64,000 nucleotides of DNA from Rossellomorea aquimaris (GTDB taxonomy: Bacteria; Bacillota; Bacilli; Bacillales; Fictibacillaceae): assembly GCA_020524245.1 (NCBI GenBank), contig JAIVLN010000002.1:496001-560000 (forward strand), given 5' to 3'. The notes beneath the pieces were generated by a model that saw nothing but the letters and a program-made list of their open reading frames with translations, was not told the DNA's origin and ran no database searches. Both the position numbers and the translations under genes were made by a program. Below, one piece after another: positions 25,783 to 34,444 of this stretch (positions are counted from its first letter, which is position 1; every line of letters starts with the position of its first letter).

Positions 25783-25797
25783 TAAAGATATAACCAA

Positions 25798-25830
25798 ACA
25801 GAGCAGACCCCTCGTCTGTTCTGTTTTTCT
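25798..25830 (+). terminator. Terminator of htpX
   Basis: ACAGAGCAGAC / GTCTGTTCTGT imperfect stem, then T5. Confidence 0.82.
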
Positions 25831-25887
25831 TTATGGCTCTTTTCTAGAAGATTGTTGCTTAAAATCATTTTTAAGAATCCCCTTGTG

Positions 25888-26090
25888 GAAATTGATTGGA
25901 GAGCAAGGTGCGAGACTCCAGCGGGATCAGCGGGACAGGTGAGACCAATCACTTTTTAAATGGATCTTCGACTAAGACCCACCACGTCCTGTGGTGAACG
26001 TCGAAGCCAGCACATCCTGTGCAAGTGATTGGGCTCACCGCACGCCCCGCGGAAAGCGAGCATCCTGAAGCGGAAATCAACCACTTTTAA
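25888..26090. repeat. Intergenic palindromic repeat element, copy 2 (short form, inverted)
   Basis: About 200 bp. GATCTTCGACTAAGA (25963-25977), GAACGTCGAAGCCAGCA (25996-26012) and ACATCCTGTGCAAGTGA (26012-26028) are reverse complements of copy 1 segments in collinear inverted order. The centre folds as CTTCGAC..CACCAC-GTCCT-GTGGTG..GTCGAAG. Outer parts carry AGACTCCAGCGGGA and CCCCGCGGAAAGCGAGC, also seen in Bacillaceae repeats. Confidence 0.75.
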
Positions 26091-26175
26091 GAGCAACAAA
26101 GTTTGCGAATACAGCTTTCTTTATAAATGTAACCAATTGCCAAACGGCCAGACCTGATATACTATGTACATATAG

Positions 26176-26191
26176 GTTTAAACTATTAAAC
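26176..26191. promoter_or_regulatory. Palindrome GTTTAAACTATTAAAC before the ArsR-type gene
   Basis: GTTTAA-N4-TTAAAC 15 bp upstream of the start; position is suitable for autoregulation by the encoded repressor. Confidence 0.4.
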
Positions 26192-26205
26192 GAATGGTGA
26201 TCGAT

Positions 26206-26529
26206 ATGACAGATACAAACGAAAAAGAACAATTCCTGGAGTCCTTCCGAAATGCTACCCCATTATTTCAGGCATTAGCAGATCCTGTACGTCAGGAACT
26301 GATTTTGTTGTTAGCGGAACATGAAAGATTGAACGTCAACGAGATTGCGGATTACTCGCCAATGTCCCGTCCGACGATCTCCCATCATCTAAAGATTTTA
26401 AAACAAGTCCATCTCGTCAGTTCTGAGAAAAAGGGGACTCAAAATTACTATAAACTAGAGGTAGAACGTCCTCTGGAACAATTGAAGGAACTGATTAAAG
26501 TCATTGAGGCGGAGTGCATTTTTGAATAA
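26206..26529 (+). CDS. ArsR/SmtB-type winged-helix repressor
   Basis: 107-residue DNA-binding protein. LADPVRQELILLLAE starts the winged helix; recognition helix SRPTISHHLKILKQVHLV; wing KKGTQNYYKL; dimerising C-terminal helix. The metal-binding CxC of helix 3 is absent, so the inducer is probably not sensed at that site. ATG at 26206 chosen with GGTGAT nearby. Downstream is a BsuPI lipoprotein on the same strand but with its own ~100-bp gap; target genes are not evident. Confidence 0.85.
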   Translation: MTDTNEKEQFLESFRNATPLFQALADPVRQELILLLAEHERLNVNEIADYSPMSRPTISHHLKILKQVHLVSSEKKGTQNYYKLEVERPLEQLKELIKVIEAECIFE

Positions 26530-26632
26530 ATCATAAAAATGGTTGAAACATAAGCCCGCCCGGTTACGTCAATACTACGAACGATGAAAAATCAAGGATT
26601 GTAGGTCCTTTGATAAAAGGGAGGGTTACACC

Positions 26633-27118
26633 ATGTTACGACTTCTTTCAATTGTGGGGTTGATTATCCTTTTAACCGCTTGTGGAACTACAGAGAACCA
26701 CGAGGAACCGGCATCTGAACCGACAAACGGTCAAGCTAGTGAAAAACCAGAAAAACCGGAAAAACCACCTGAAGGGAATGAGATTGTGGCAGGTGAACTT
26801 GAACTGAACGTCGTTTCTTTCACGAACGACAAAGCAGTCATTGAATTGAAGAACCAGACCGAACGAGCTCAAAATTTAGAATTTACAAGTGGACAACAGT
26901 ATGACATGTGGATCATGGATGAAAACGGACAACAAGTGTTCCATTGGGGAGAAGGTAAGATGTTCACCCAGGCACTTAAGACTGAAACGATCGAACCAGG
27001 CGAAAGCAAAAGTTTCAATGTAGCCATACCGCAGTTGGAGCCAGGAACCTACCAGATCCGCTTCAAAGTGACTTCCAAACCACCATTTGAAACGACATTC
27101 AAACAAACAATTGAATAG
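26633..27118 (+). CDS. Lipoprotein with BsuPI (intracellular proteinase inhibitor-like) domain
   Basis: 161 residues. Lipoprotein signal peptide ending in the lipobox LTAC at about residue 17, then a linker of Glu/Pro/Lys repeats (KPEKPEKPPEG), then an immunoglobulin-like BsuPI domain (LNVVSFTNDKAVIELKNQT...YDMWIMDENGQQVFHW...YQIRFKVTSK). BsuPI itself is an intracellular protease inhibitor; exported versions are common and uncharacterised. GGGAGGG precedes the ATG, a strong terminator follows. Confidence 0.85.
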   Translation: MLRLLSIVGLIILLTACGTTENHEEPASEPTNGQASEKPEKPEKPPEGNEIVAGELELNVVSFTNDKAVIELKNQTERAQNLEFTSGQQYDMWIMDENGQQVFHWGEGKMFTQALKTETIEPGESKSFNVAIPQLEPGTYQIRFKVTSKPPFETTFKQTIE

Positions 27119-27140
27119 GATACAATTTTTATTTATTGAA

Positions 27141-27182
27141 CTGATTGAAATACCTACATTAGGTGTTTCAATCAGTTTTTTG
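27141..27182 (+). terminator. Terminator of the BsuPI lipoprotein gene
   Basis: 15-bp stem CTGATTGAAATACCT / AGGTGTTTCAATCAG, 5-nt loop, T6. Confidence 0.94.
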
Positions 27183-27203
27183 TTTTCTAAATTATATCTG
27201 TAA

Positions 27204-27219
27204 AGTGACATCTATCACA
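27204..27219 (+). promoter_or_regulatory. Fnr-type site before narK
   Basis: AGTGACATCTATCACA matches TGTGA-N6-TCACA at all but one base. A TACTAT -10 at 27241-27246 puts its centre at -41.5. Confidence 0.75.
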
Positions 27220-27317
27220 TCGCTCTCTCCTCCTCTTCCCTACTATTGACTTATAGGAATTATTTTTCATTCATCGATAAATCGTCAGACTAATTCTTGT
27301 AAGGGGAGGGCTCTCAT

Positions 27318-28631
27318 ATGGGCATAGCAAAACTGAAGGATTCATGGAATCCCGAAGATCAAACATTTTGGTTAGAAGAAGGAAAGAAAAGAGCAAATCG
27401 AAATTTATGGATTTCTGTTTTTGCACTTATGCTTGCATTTGTCGTTTGGCAAATATGGTCTGTCACAGCAGTTCGATTGAACGACATCGGATTCGCATTC
27501 TCACAAAGTGAATTATTCACTCTTGCAGCATTACCTGGTTTAGTAGGGGCTACATTGAGAATTTTCTTTACATTCATGCCAGCAATAGTGGGAGGGAAGA
27601 ATTGGACAGTCATCAGTACGGCAGCTTTATTATTACCCGCGATTGGTATAGGCTTTGCCGTTCAAAATCCAGATACATCCTTTATGACTATGGCACTATT
27701 AGCAGCACTATGTGGGATAGGCGGAGGAAACTTCTCGTCCTCCATGGCAAACATCAGTACTTTCTATCCCAAAGAGAAGAAAGGGACTGCTAACGGAATC
27801 AACGCTGGACTGGGGAACCTTGGTGTCAGCCTCGTACAATTCGTAACGCCAATGATCATCTTTGTCCCTTGGTTGGGATTGTTGATCGGAAGCGGTCAGA
27901 AACTACCAGATGGTACAGAGGTTTATTTACAGAATGCAGCATTCGTTTGGGTCATTCCAATCATTGTCGTTACCATCGCAGCAGCCTTTGGAATGGATAA
28001 TTTACCTGGCACTAAACAATCCTTACGTCAACAGGCAGATATGTTCAAGGAGAAACATACTTGGATCATGTCCTGGTTGTACACGATGTGTTTCGGGTCT
28101 TTTATCGGATACTCCGCTGCATTTCCATTGTTGATTAAAACCGAGTTTCCAGAATCGAATGCCGTTGCTTTAGCTTTCCTTGGACCTCTTGTCGGAGCAG
28201 CAATACGTCCAGTTGGAGGATGGATTTCCGATAAGGTAGGTAGTGGTGCACTCGTTACGTTTTATGACATCATCCTTCTCATTGCCGCAACAATAGGTGT
28301 TCTCTATTTCTTAGATGCCAAGGACCTAGTTGGATTCGTATCCATGTTCATTGTATTGTTCTTTGCCACTGGAGTAGCAAATGGATCCACTTTCCGCATG
28401 ATTCCATTCATCTTTGTAGGAAAAAAGGCTAGATTAGCAGCACCGGTTTTAGGATTCACTGCTGCGATTGCAGCATATGGTGCGTTTTTGATTCCTAAAG
28501 TCTTCGGTTGGTCCATCACGAATTACGGAAGTGCAAATATTGCCTTATATTTATTCTTAGCCTATTATGCGATCAGCCTTATCGTCTGTTGGTATTACTA
28601 TTCTAGAAAGAATGCTGAAATTAAGTGTTAA
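27318..28631 (+). CDS. narK: Nitrate/nitrite transporter, NarK2 (E. coli NarK) type
   Basis: 437-residue 12-helix MFS carrier. It has an N-terminal cytoplasmic arm (WNPEDQTFWLEEGKKRANRN) and the nitrate signature in helix 5: GGGNFSSSMANIS with YPKEKKGTANGINAGLGNLG; a second Gly-rich signature is at VANGSTFRMIP in helix 11. These mark nitrate/nitrite antiporters used in nitrate respiration. AAGGGGAGGG precedes the ATG. An Fnr site in class II position lies upstream. A second NarK follows after 61 bp. Confidence 0.92.
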   Translation: MGIAKLKDSWNPEDQTFWLEEGKKRANRNLWISVFALMLAFVVWQIWSVTAVRLNDIGFAFSQSELFTLAALPGLVGATLRIFFTFMPAIVGGKNWTVISTAALLLPAIGIGFAVQNPDTSFMTMALLAALCGIGGGNFSSSMANISTFYPKEKKGTANGINAGLGNLGVSLVQFVTPMIIFVPWLGLLIGSGQKLPDGTEVYLQNAAFVWVIPIIVVTIAAAFGMDNLPGTKQSLRQQADMFKEKHTWIMSWLYTMCFGSFIGYSAAFPLLIKTEFPESNAVALAFLGPLVGAAIRPVGGWISDKVGSGALVTFYDIILLIAATIGVLYFLDAKDLVGFVSMFIVLFFATGVANGSTFRMIPFIFVGKKARLAAPVLGFTAAIAAYGAFLIPKVFGWSITNYGSANIALYLFLAYYAISLIVCWYYYSRKNAEIKC

Positions 28632-28637
28632 TCATAC

Positions 28638-28673
28638 TGGGATAAGGGAGCTGGGAAATCTCCTCCTTATCCT
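28638..28673 (+). other. Intercistronic hairpin between the two narK genes
   Basis: GGATAAGGGAG / CTCCTCCTTATCC inverted repeat without a T-run, followed directly by the binding site of the second carrier. It may stabilise or process the mRNA rather than terminate it. Confidence 0.5.
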
Positions 28674-28692
28674 TTATAAGGAGTGAATCGAT

Positions 28693-29892
28693 ATGGGTTT
28701 AAAAAGCTTTATGAAAGCCGGACACAAGAAAACGCTGTTTGCTTCCTTTTTATATTTTGATATCAGTTTCATGATCTGGGTTATTCTTGGTGCAACAGGG
28801 ACCTTTATCGTGGAGGACCTGAATTTGACCCCTGCACAAAAGGGAATGATGGTGGGTATTCCGGTTCTGGGCGGAGCTCTTTTGAGAATTCCAATGGGAT
28901 TATTGGCGGATCGTTTCGGCGGAAAGAAAATCGGGATGATAGGAATGGTGCTCACGATGATTCCCCTCGTTTGGGGCTGGCTCATCGCGGATAGTCTTAC
29001 CCATGTGTATGCATTAGGTTTCTTCTTAGGAGTTGCCGGAGCAAGTTTTGCCGTCGCCTTACCACTAGCAAGTCGCTGGTACCCGCAAGAGCATCAGGGA
29101 TTGGCGATGGGAATTGCAGGCGCTGGGAATAGCGGGACCGTTCTGGCAATGTTATTTGGACCGAGAATCGCAGAAATATATGGCTGGGAAACTGTCTTTG
29201 CGATTGCCCTGATACCGCTAGCGATTGCATTTATCGTGTTTGCACTAATTGCGAAGGATTGTCCCACAGCTATTAAACCGAAAACGATGGCCGAGTATGC
29301 TCATGTCATGAAAAAGAAAAAAACCTGGCTGTTCAGTTTCTTCTATAGCCTATCCTTTGGCGGTTTTGTTGGCTTGACGAGTTACTTAACCCTTTTCTTT
29401 TTCGATCAATATGGTGTCAGTAAGGTGACCGCGGGAGACTTTGTTACGCTCGTCGTTTTCGCCGGAAGTTTCGTACGTCCGATAGGTGGTTATTTAGCAG
29501 ATAAGTTTGGTGGTATGCGCCTCCTCATCTACCTTTTCACAGGTGCTGCAATTTCTTTGGTCGTTGTCGGTATGCTACCACCTGTTTATGTATCTTTAGC
29601 CATGTTATTCCTTACACTCGTGTTCTTAGGTACTGCGAACGGGGCATTATTCCAGGTCATTCCTGTTACTTTCCCTAAAGAAGTCGGTCTGTTAACAGGT
29701 TTTGTAGGTGCAGCTGGTGGCTTGGGAGGATTTTTCCTTCCAAACATATTAGGTACCTTTAAACAGTTGACAGGCACTTACTCAATTGGCTTTTGGTGGG
29801 TAGCTGCGACCATTTGCATAGCTATTTTCCTAATCGCTCAGCTGAAAAAGGAAACGAAAGTAAAATTAGAACTTGATCAAGTCAAAGCATAA
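28693..29892 (+). CDS. narK: Nitrate transporter, NarK1/NasA type
   Basis: 399-residue MFS carrier of the nitrate/proton symport (NarK1, NasA) branch: N-terminal FASFLYFDISFMIWVILGATG, AQKGMMVGIPVLGGALLRIPMG, helix 5 motif AGASFAVALPLASRWYP with AGAGNSGT, and helix 11 TANGALFQVIP. Paired NarK2 and NarK1 carriers are known from nitrate-respiring bacteria, where the symporter starts and the antiporter sustains uptake. AAGGAG precedes the ATG. A terminator follows. Confidence 0.92.
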   Translation: MGLKSFMKAGHKKTLFASFLYFDISFMIWVILGATGTFIVEDLNLTPAQKGMMVGIPVLGGALLRIPMGLLADRFGGKKIGMIGMVLTMIPLVWGWLIADSLTHVYALGFFLGVAGASFAVALPLASRWYPQEHQGLAMGIAGAGNSGTVLAMLFGPRIAEIYGWETVFAIALIPLAIAFIVFALIAKDCPTAIKPKTMAEYAHVMKKKKTWLFSFFYSLSFGGFVGLTSYLTLFFFDQYGVSKVTAGDFVTLVVFAGSFVRPIGGYLADKFGGMRLLIYLFTGAAISLVVVGMLPPVYVSLAMLFLTLVFLGTANGALFQVIPVTFPKEVGLLTGFVGAAGGLGGFFLPNILGTFKQLTGTYSIGFWWVAATICIAIFLIAQLKKETKVKLELDQVKA

Positions 29893-29908
29893 GAATGTCC
29901 AATAAGAA

Positions 29909-29945
29909 GGCTGAGCAAATTATTTCATATTTGCTCAGCCATTTG
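29909..29945. terminator. Terminator after narK pair (convergent with DinB gene)
   Basis: 12-bp stem GGCTGAGCAAAT / ATTTGCTCAGCC with a moderate T-rich flank on either side. Confidence 0.8.
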
Positions 29946-29950
29946 ATGTT

Positions 29951-30460
29951 CTATTGATTTTGAGCTTGCAATGGTGTCCATAATTCTTTGATTCCAATTG
30001 CACGCTTTATACCGTTGATGACACCGAGATGGAGACCTTCATGCCAGATCATGAAGTTGAGCACTTCACCGTAAGTTTCAAACATAGTCCGTTCATTCAA
30101 GCGCAAAGGCTCTGACAATTTTTCTTTCAATTTATCACCATATACAGATGCAATCCGCTCCGTTTGTTCTTCTAAATGGACTGCCAGCTCCTCTAATGTG
30201 GGTGCCTCTTTCGTCCAGGTGGATGGACTCGTACTATGGCCGAAAAATTCATTGTACCCATTAGGTATGTTTGCTTTGCTTCCATCCACATGAGCCATGA
30301 TGTTTTCTACAGCGATGAAGATATGCCCAAGATTCCAAACGATTGAATTGTTGAAACCTTCAGGTACAATTAGAGCTTGTTCCTCTGTCGTTGCCTTCAA
30401 GCTTGCCAGTGTGTTGCTTCTTGAAAAAGTGAACATTTGCAAAAGTGCTTTGTTTTCCAT
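29951..30460 (-). CDS. DinB family protein
   Basis: 169-residue four-helix DinB/YfiT-type protein. The three metal-binding histidines of the family are seen in NLGHIF and WHEGLHLG. DinB-like proteins of Bacillus include thiol-S-transferases using bacillithiol; whether this one does is unknown. GGGGGAGATGAGG upstream supports the ATG. Convergent with the narK pair. Confidence 0.85.
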   Translation of the reverse strand: MENKALLQMFTFSRSNTLASLKATTEEQALIVPEGFNNSIVWNLGHIFIAVENIMAHVDGSKANIPNGYNEFFGHSTSPSTWTKEAPTLEELAVHLEEQTERIASVYGDKLKEKLSEPLRLNERTMFETYGEVLNFMIWHEGLHLGVINGIKRAIGIKELWTPLQAQNQ

Positions 30461-30532
30461 ACGTCCTCATCTCCCCCGTTTTCCGTTCCTTTTAACAGTA
30501 TCGTCAGAATATTCGGATGTCAACAAAATCTG

Positions 30533-31705
30533 TCATCGGTCATGGACACCAAATTTTACGAGGACACTGCCGGCCATCAAGATTACGCCTGCAAAACCAA
30601 ATACATAAGCCGTGACGAAATTCCCTGAAATCCAGCCACCAATCAATGGACCGGTCAAGTTTCCTAGAAAACGACAACTCGCCGTCACACCAAAGGCTCG
30701 ACCCTCGATATCAGCTGGTGTCATCTTATAAATCAAGGTCTGGATCGCCGGCCAGACACCACCAAGCAGCAACCCTTGAATGAATCGCCATATATATAAT
30801 TCATAAATGTTATCTGTCCACAATTGTGGTAAAAACAAGACACCGCTTGCGAACATTACGACCGGAAGCATTTTCAAATGACCGATCCGATCTCCAAGCT
30901 TACCGAGATAAGGAGAGCCGATAATAGTTGCAATTCCGAGAATGGAAGCCGCAAATCCAGCAAGTAAGGCAAGATTCTCTTGGTTGTCCACAAACGTTTT
31001 AACAAAGATCGTCATCATCGAGTTCGTACTAAGCATGGCCGCTTGCAAAATGAATGTGGCAATGAACAGCACCAGCAATTGCTTATTCTTGAGGACATCT
31101 TTAAAAGTCCCTTGCTTTCCTTTTTCAGATTGCATAGGTTGATCTTGTGGTATCGAGTAGATGACGAGTAGCAATGTCAACAATATGCTGATTCCAGTCA
31201 CAGCGAAAACCGGTCGGAATCCGAACAAGTCTGACAAAGCGCCACCGAATAACGGTCCGACGATACCTCCGGATATCCCACCGGTCTGCAGAAATCCTAA
31301 AGCGCTTCCAGTATGGTCTTTCGGTGTGATTCTCGAAAGATATGAAAAGGATACAGTAATGAATCCTGAGAAAAAGCCCATGCAAAAGCGCAGGATGAGG
31401 AGCATCCACGGCCCGGTCGCAAACGCCATTGAGAATGTAAGGATGCCCATGCCGATTCCAGCACGGATCAAGTTCGCTTTTTGTCCGAATTTATCTGCAA
31501 ATATCCCCCAAATCGGAGACATGATTGCACCGGATAAAAACGCAGCCGAAAAGATCGCTCCCGTCCAAACACTCAGTGCCTTTTCGTCCATTACTCCCAG
31601 TTCCTCCAGGTATAGTGGCAGGAATGGCAGGATCATCGTCATTGCAGCAACGATTATGAAATTGCATAGCCATAAAAATCGTGCACTTTTTTTCCAATTT
31701 TCCAT
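30533..31705 (-). CDS. MFS multidrug efflux protein (MdtG-like)
   Basis: 390 residues, 12 helices; motif A GIFADKFGQKANLIRAG in loop 2-3 and motif C-like GGISGGIVGPLFGG in helix 5 mark a drug:H+ antiporter of the DHA1 family near MdtG/NorA. AGGA lies 10 nt upstream of the ATG. It is monocistronic. Drug range unknown. Confidence 0.87.
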   Translation of the reverse strand: MENWKKSARFLWLCNFIIVAAMTMILPFLPLYLEELGVMDEKALSVWTGAIFSAAFLSGAIMSPIWGIFADKFGQKANLIRAGIGMGILTFSMAFATGPWMLLILRFCMGFFSGFITVSFSYLSRITPKDHTGSALGFLQTGGISGGIVGPLFGGALSDLFGFRPVFAVTGISILLTLLLVIYSIPQDQPMQSEKGKQGTFKDVLKNKQLLVLFIATFILQAAMLSTNSMMTIFVKTFVDNQENLALLAGFAASILGIATIIGSPYLGKLGDRIGHLKMLPVVMFASGVLFLPQLWTDNIYELYIWRFIQGLLLGGVWPAIQTLIYKMTPADIEGRAFGVTASCRFLGNLTGPLIGGWISGNFVTAYVFGFAGVILMAGSVLVKFGVHDR

Positions 31706-31894
31706 TGTTGTTCATCCTAACTCACTCGTACAATGTCCGTCTGGAATACTATTCCTCATTGTAACACTAGACATAAGTGACTTAGGACTATCTTGCCTAA
31801 GAGTGATAAACTTTCGTCTTTCAGAAAGCCTCGGCAGCGATCCATCGCACGAAGAAAATGCGATCACGCAAAAATCTTTAGAGAAGAGCTTAAA

Positions 31895-31924
31895 CAAAAA
31901 AAGCCCCCTGCAAATCAGGAGCTT
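31895..31924 (-). terminator. Terminator of the amidase gene
   Basis: AAAGCTCCTG / CAGGGGGCTTT stem followed by T7 on the minus strand, right after the stop at 31930. The rest of 31706-31894 holds only the MFS promoter region. Confidence 0.85.
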
Positions 31925-31929
31925 TACTA

Positions 31930-33321
31930 CTATTGAAGTTGCTGTTTTGTTTTTTCCAGATTATCCATGAACTTATTGACCGCATCAATTTCTAAGTTGA
32001 TCATTTCTTCATATATTGCAAGGATTTGTTGACCATAGTTGGTACCTGGTACAGCCCATTTTCCATTCAACTGGATCCATGTCGGTGCCGAACCTCGGGC
32101 AACAAGGTTGAATCGTGGATCTACGAGTACTTGTCCTTCAGGTAACTTGGCTATTGTCGCATACGCATACAAATGTTGGATATGAGCAAGAACACCCTCT
32201 CGTGGTGTTACAAAACTTGCACCCGGCGTATTCGAATCCGTCGTACCGATTCCTGCATAGTTGTTCTGTTCTGGCTTCACAGTTCCAGTAAATCGGAAGT
32301 AATTGGTTTCATGGATCGCTTGGGCGAGAGCAGTATCGCCTCGGATTCCATAAAGTTTACCTAAGTTCAAATACAATTGGGCCAATTCAGGAGCCTGAGG
32401 GTTCACACGCTTGATAAAATCGTTCATCGTTTTAGCCGTGAGCACACTTGACCCTGTAATAGTAAAACCGTCAACAAGCTCTGGCTTCAAAAGCTCTGAT
32501 AGTTCATCTTGACCTTCCGTTACGATGAACGCATCATCGATTCCAATGGTTTTCAACCGATCAACCAATTCTTCTGCATTCTCTTTTTGAGAGAACGCAC
32601 CAGCTTGTACACGGTAAAACCTCGTACCATTAATCACGATCGGGTAGATGTACGCTTCAAGCTTATTAGACTCGAGCATTTTTGCTCGTTCTTCTGCATT
32701 CTTTTCTTCCTTAAATGATCCAGCGATTACCTTATAAAGGGTATCCGTACCTGGCTGGGACTGCGGTTTCGGCTTTTGCGGAAGATTCAGAGCCTTCGCC
32801 ACACCTGTAGCAGCTGCTTTGGCCACATCTCTTAAGAACTGGTCGTTCAACATCAATTTCAAGTCACTTTCATGATCGATGAAAAGAACTTCAATTAACA
32901 TTGCGTTCATTCTCGTATTACGGAGCACATAGAAGTTCGCTCTCTTTTGTCCTCGGTTGAAAACTTTGTATTGATCCGTCGTAAAAACGATCTCTTTATG
33001 AATGATGCTTTGGATTTCTTTTGTTGAACTCGGGATCGTACCATTATAAATATAACTCTCAAAGCCCGTCCCTCCGGCTGCGTTGTGGTGGATTGAAAAG
33101 AAAAAATCAGCCTTCTTTTCATTCGCAAAATCCGTACGTGCTTTCAAACTAACGGTTTGATCTTTCGTTCGGGTCATCCATACATTGACCACATAGGATT
33201 CGAGGAGGAATTCTCGGATCATCAATGCTACTTTCAGGTTAAAATCCTTTTCGTTGTACTGTTTATAGACAGCTCCAGAATCAGAACCTCCATGTCCTGG
33301 ATCTAAAACGATTGTTGCCAT
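31930..33321 (-). CDS. Bifunctional N-acetylmuramoyl-L-alanine amidase / glucosaminidase (CwlC-like, sporulation)
   Basis: 463 residues without signal peptide. N-terminal Amidase_3 domain (about 1-180): VLDPGHGG and SIHHNA zinc ligands, MNAMLIEVLF catalytic Glu. Two SPOR repeats (about 195-270: YKVIAGSFKEEKNAEERA, YRVQAGAFSQKENAEELV) bind denuded glycan. C-terminal glucosaminidase domain with ALAQAIHETNYF. CwlC, the mother-cell lysis amidase of Bacillus, also lacks a signal peptide; a sigma-K-like promoter upstream supports that role. Fusion to a glucosaminidase domain would cut both peptide and glycan. Confidence 0.88.
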   Translation of the reverse strand: MATIVLDPGHGGSDSGAVYKQYNEKDFNLKVALMIREFLLESYVVNVWMTRTKDQTVSLKARTDFANEKKADFFFSIHHNAAGGTGFESYIYNGTIPSSTKEIQSIIHKEIVFTTDQYKVFNRGQKRANFYVLRNTRMNAMLIEVLFIDHESDLKLMLNDQFLRDVAKAAATGVAKALNLPQKPKPQSQPGTDTLYKVIAGSFKEEKNAEERAKMLESNKLEAYIYPIVINGTRFYRVQAGAFSQKENAEELVDRLKTIGIDDAFIVTEGQDELSELLKPELVDGFTITGSSVLTAKTMNDFIKRVNPQAPELAQLYLNLGKLYGIRGDTALAQAIHETNYFRFTGTVKPEQNNYAGIGTTDSNTPGASFVTPREGVLAHIQHLYAYATIAKLPEGQVLVDPRFNLVARGSAPTWIQLNGKWAVPGTNYGQQILAIYEEMINLEIDAVNKFMDNLEKTKQQLQ

Positions 33322-33355
33322 TCGTTCACCACTTTCATAAGATTTTCCCTTTATA

Positions 33356-33383
33356 TACTCTATGCAATTTTCTATGGATGGGT
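33356..33383 (-). promoter_or_regulatory. Sigma-K-like promoter of the amidase gene
   Basis: Minus-strand CATAGAGTA (33356-33364) fits the -10 CATANNNTA, with AC 17 bp upstream (33382-33383) as -35. It would start transcription about 28 nt before the ATG. Confidence 0.6.
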
Positions 33384-33455
33384 TGTACAAATATAAAAGG
33401 TTGACTGAATTGTACAGCCAACCGTATCAATCGGGAAAACTATGAAATGGTGCAT

Positions 33456-33620
33456 TTATCTGTCTGTTATGTCCTCTTCTTCATCATTTCCATCCAGGTT
33501 CGGGTTGTTTTCCAATGGATCAATTGTATGTTTATAAGAATATCCCTTCGTTATTGCAGCCACGAAAAGAACGAGGACAACGATGATGATAAGTACGGAA
33601 GCTATTAATACTTTGAACAT
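33456..33620 (-). CDS. ytzI: YtzI-like small membrane protein
   Basis: 54 residues: one membrane helix (LIASVLIIIVVLVLFVAA), then TKGYSYKHTIDPLE, the conserved segment of Bacillus YtzI, and an acidic tail. The ATG at 33618-33620 is preceded by GGGATTC; an earlier ATG has no binding site. Function unknown. Confidence 0.75.
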   Translation of the reverse strand: MFKVLIASVLIIIVVLVLFVAAITKGYSYKHTIDPLENNPNLDGNDEEEDITDR

Positions 33621-33701
33621 GATAGAATCCCATCCTTCCATCTATCAATTTAACATAGATGCTAGAACAGGCGCGACGGAAAAATGACAGATTCGGGAAA
33701 C

Positions 33702-34202
33702 CTACTTTCCGTATGTCGCCGTTACACCCCAATACACATCAACCACGATGTCATTCATGACGACATCCAGATCATGAAAGATCCTGTGGGTCATCTTTAA
33801 ATGTTCAGAATCATTCTCTTCCAGCGCTTTCTCAATATGATACGCTGCTCGATCCATATCCTTTTTCAACGGACCTCGCGTTTCTGGTGCAATGATCGTT
33901 TCAATATGCATCAGCTGAGTACGCAACTCTTCTTCTTTGTTCATTGGATCAAAACTTTGCCATGCTCCCCAACCGAGGAGTTCATTCAAATAGGTATGCA
34001 TCTGACTGATCTCAGTGAGTATGGCTTCTTCTTTACCCTCGTTGACAAAAAGAGAATCGTTGGAGACGACACGGACGTCCCCGCTGTTCTTCGCTTCTTT
34101 TAACGTCGTTGCTCCCCCATCTGCTTTTTGAAACAGGTAGAAGCTCGTCCACCCACCAATCCCAATCACTATGAGAGAAACCAACACGATTGTCACAATC
34201 AT
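33702..34202 (-). CDS. Membrane-anchored protein, unknown
   Basis: 166 residues: one N-terminal membrane helix (IVTIVLVSLIVIGIGGWTSFYLF), then a soluble helical domain outside the membrane with DMDRAAYHIEKALEENDSEHLKMTHRIFHDLD. No family recognised. No binding site precedes the ATG at 34202. In frame 27 nt upstream a CTG at 34227-34229 has GGAGG 7 nt before it and would add LENSKRPSK, a positively charged segment that suits a membrane anchor, so translation may begin there. Confidence 0.68.
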   Translation of the reverse strand: MIVTIVLVSLIVIGIGGWTSFYLFQKADGGATTLKEAKNSGDVRVVSNDSLFVNEGKEEAILTEISQMHTYLNELLGWGAWQSFDPMNKEEELRTQLMHIETIIAPETRGPLKKDMDRAAYHIEKALEENDSEHLKMTHRIFHDLDVVMNDIVVDVYWGVTATYGK

Positions 34203-34360
34203 CTTTGATGGCCGTTTTGAATTTTCCAGAACAACCCCTCCATTAATATGGCGTTGGATTTATATGGTAAATTAATACCTATTTTACCTTATATTCTGAA
34301 TCATGACAAAGCCCTGAAACTCTGTAGTCTAATCGTAATCTCAATGTAACTGCACTATTA

Positions 34361-34388
34361 TTGTCATGTCATATTGAGCTAGTAGAAT
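34361..34388 (+). promoter_or_regulatory. Sigma-A-like promoter of the 3D-domain gene
   Basis: TTGTCA (34361-34366), 16-bp spacer, TAGAAT (34383-34388), followed by a ~45-nt leader and AAAGGAGGG. Confidence 0.55.
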
Positions 34389-34444
34389 GTGCAATTGGGA
34401 CGTCATAAACAGGCGTTCTTACTTCAAAGGAGGGAACCTTCTAT

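Noticed and set aside
31161-31970. 269-codon plus-strand frame
   Set aside because: Runs antisense through a clear MFS gene, low-complexity Pro/Ser/Ile composition, no binding site.
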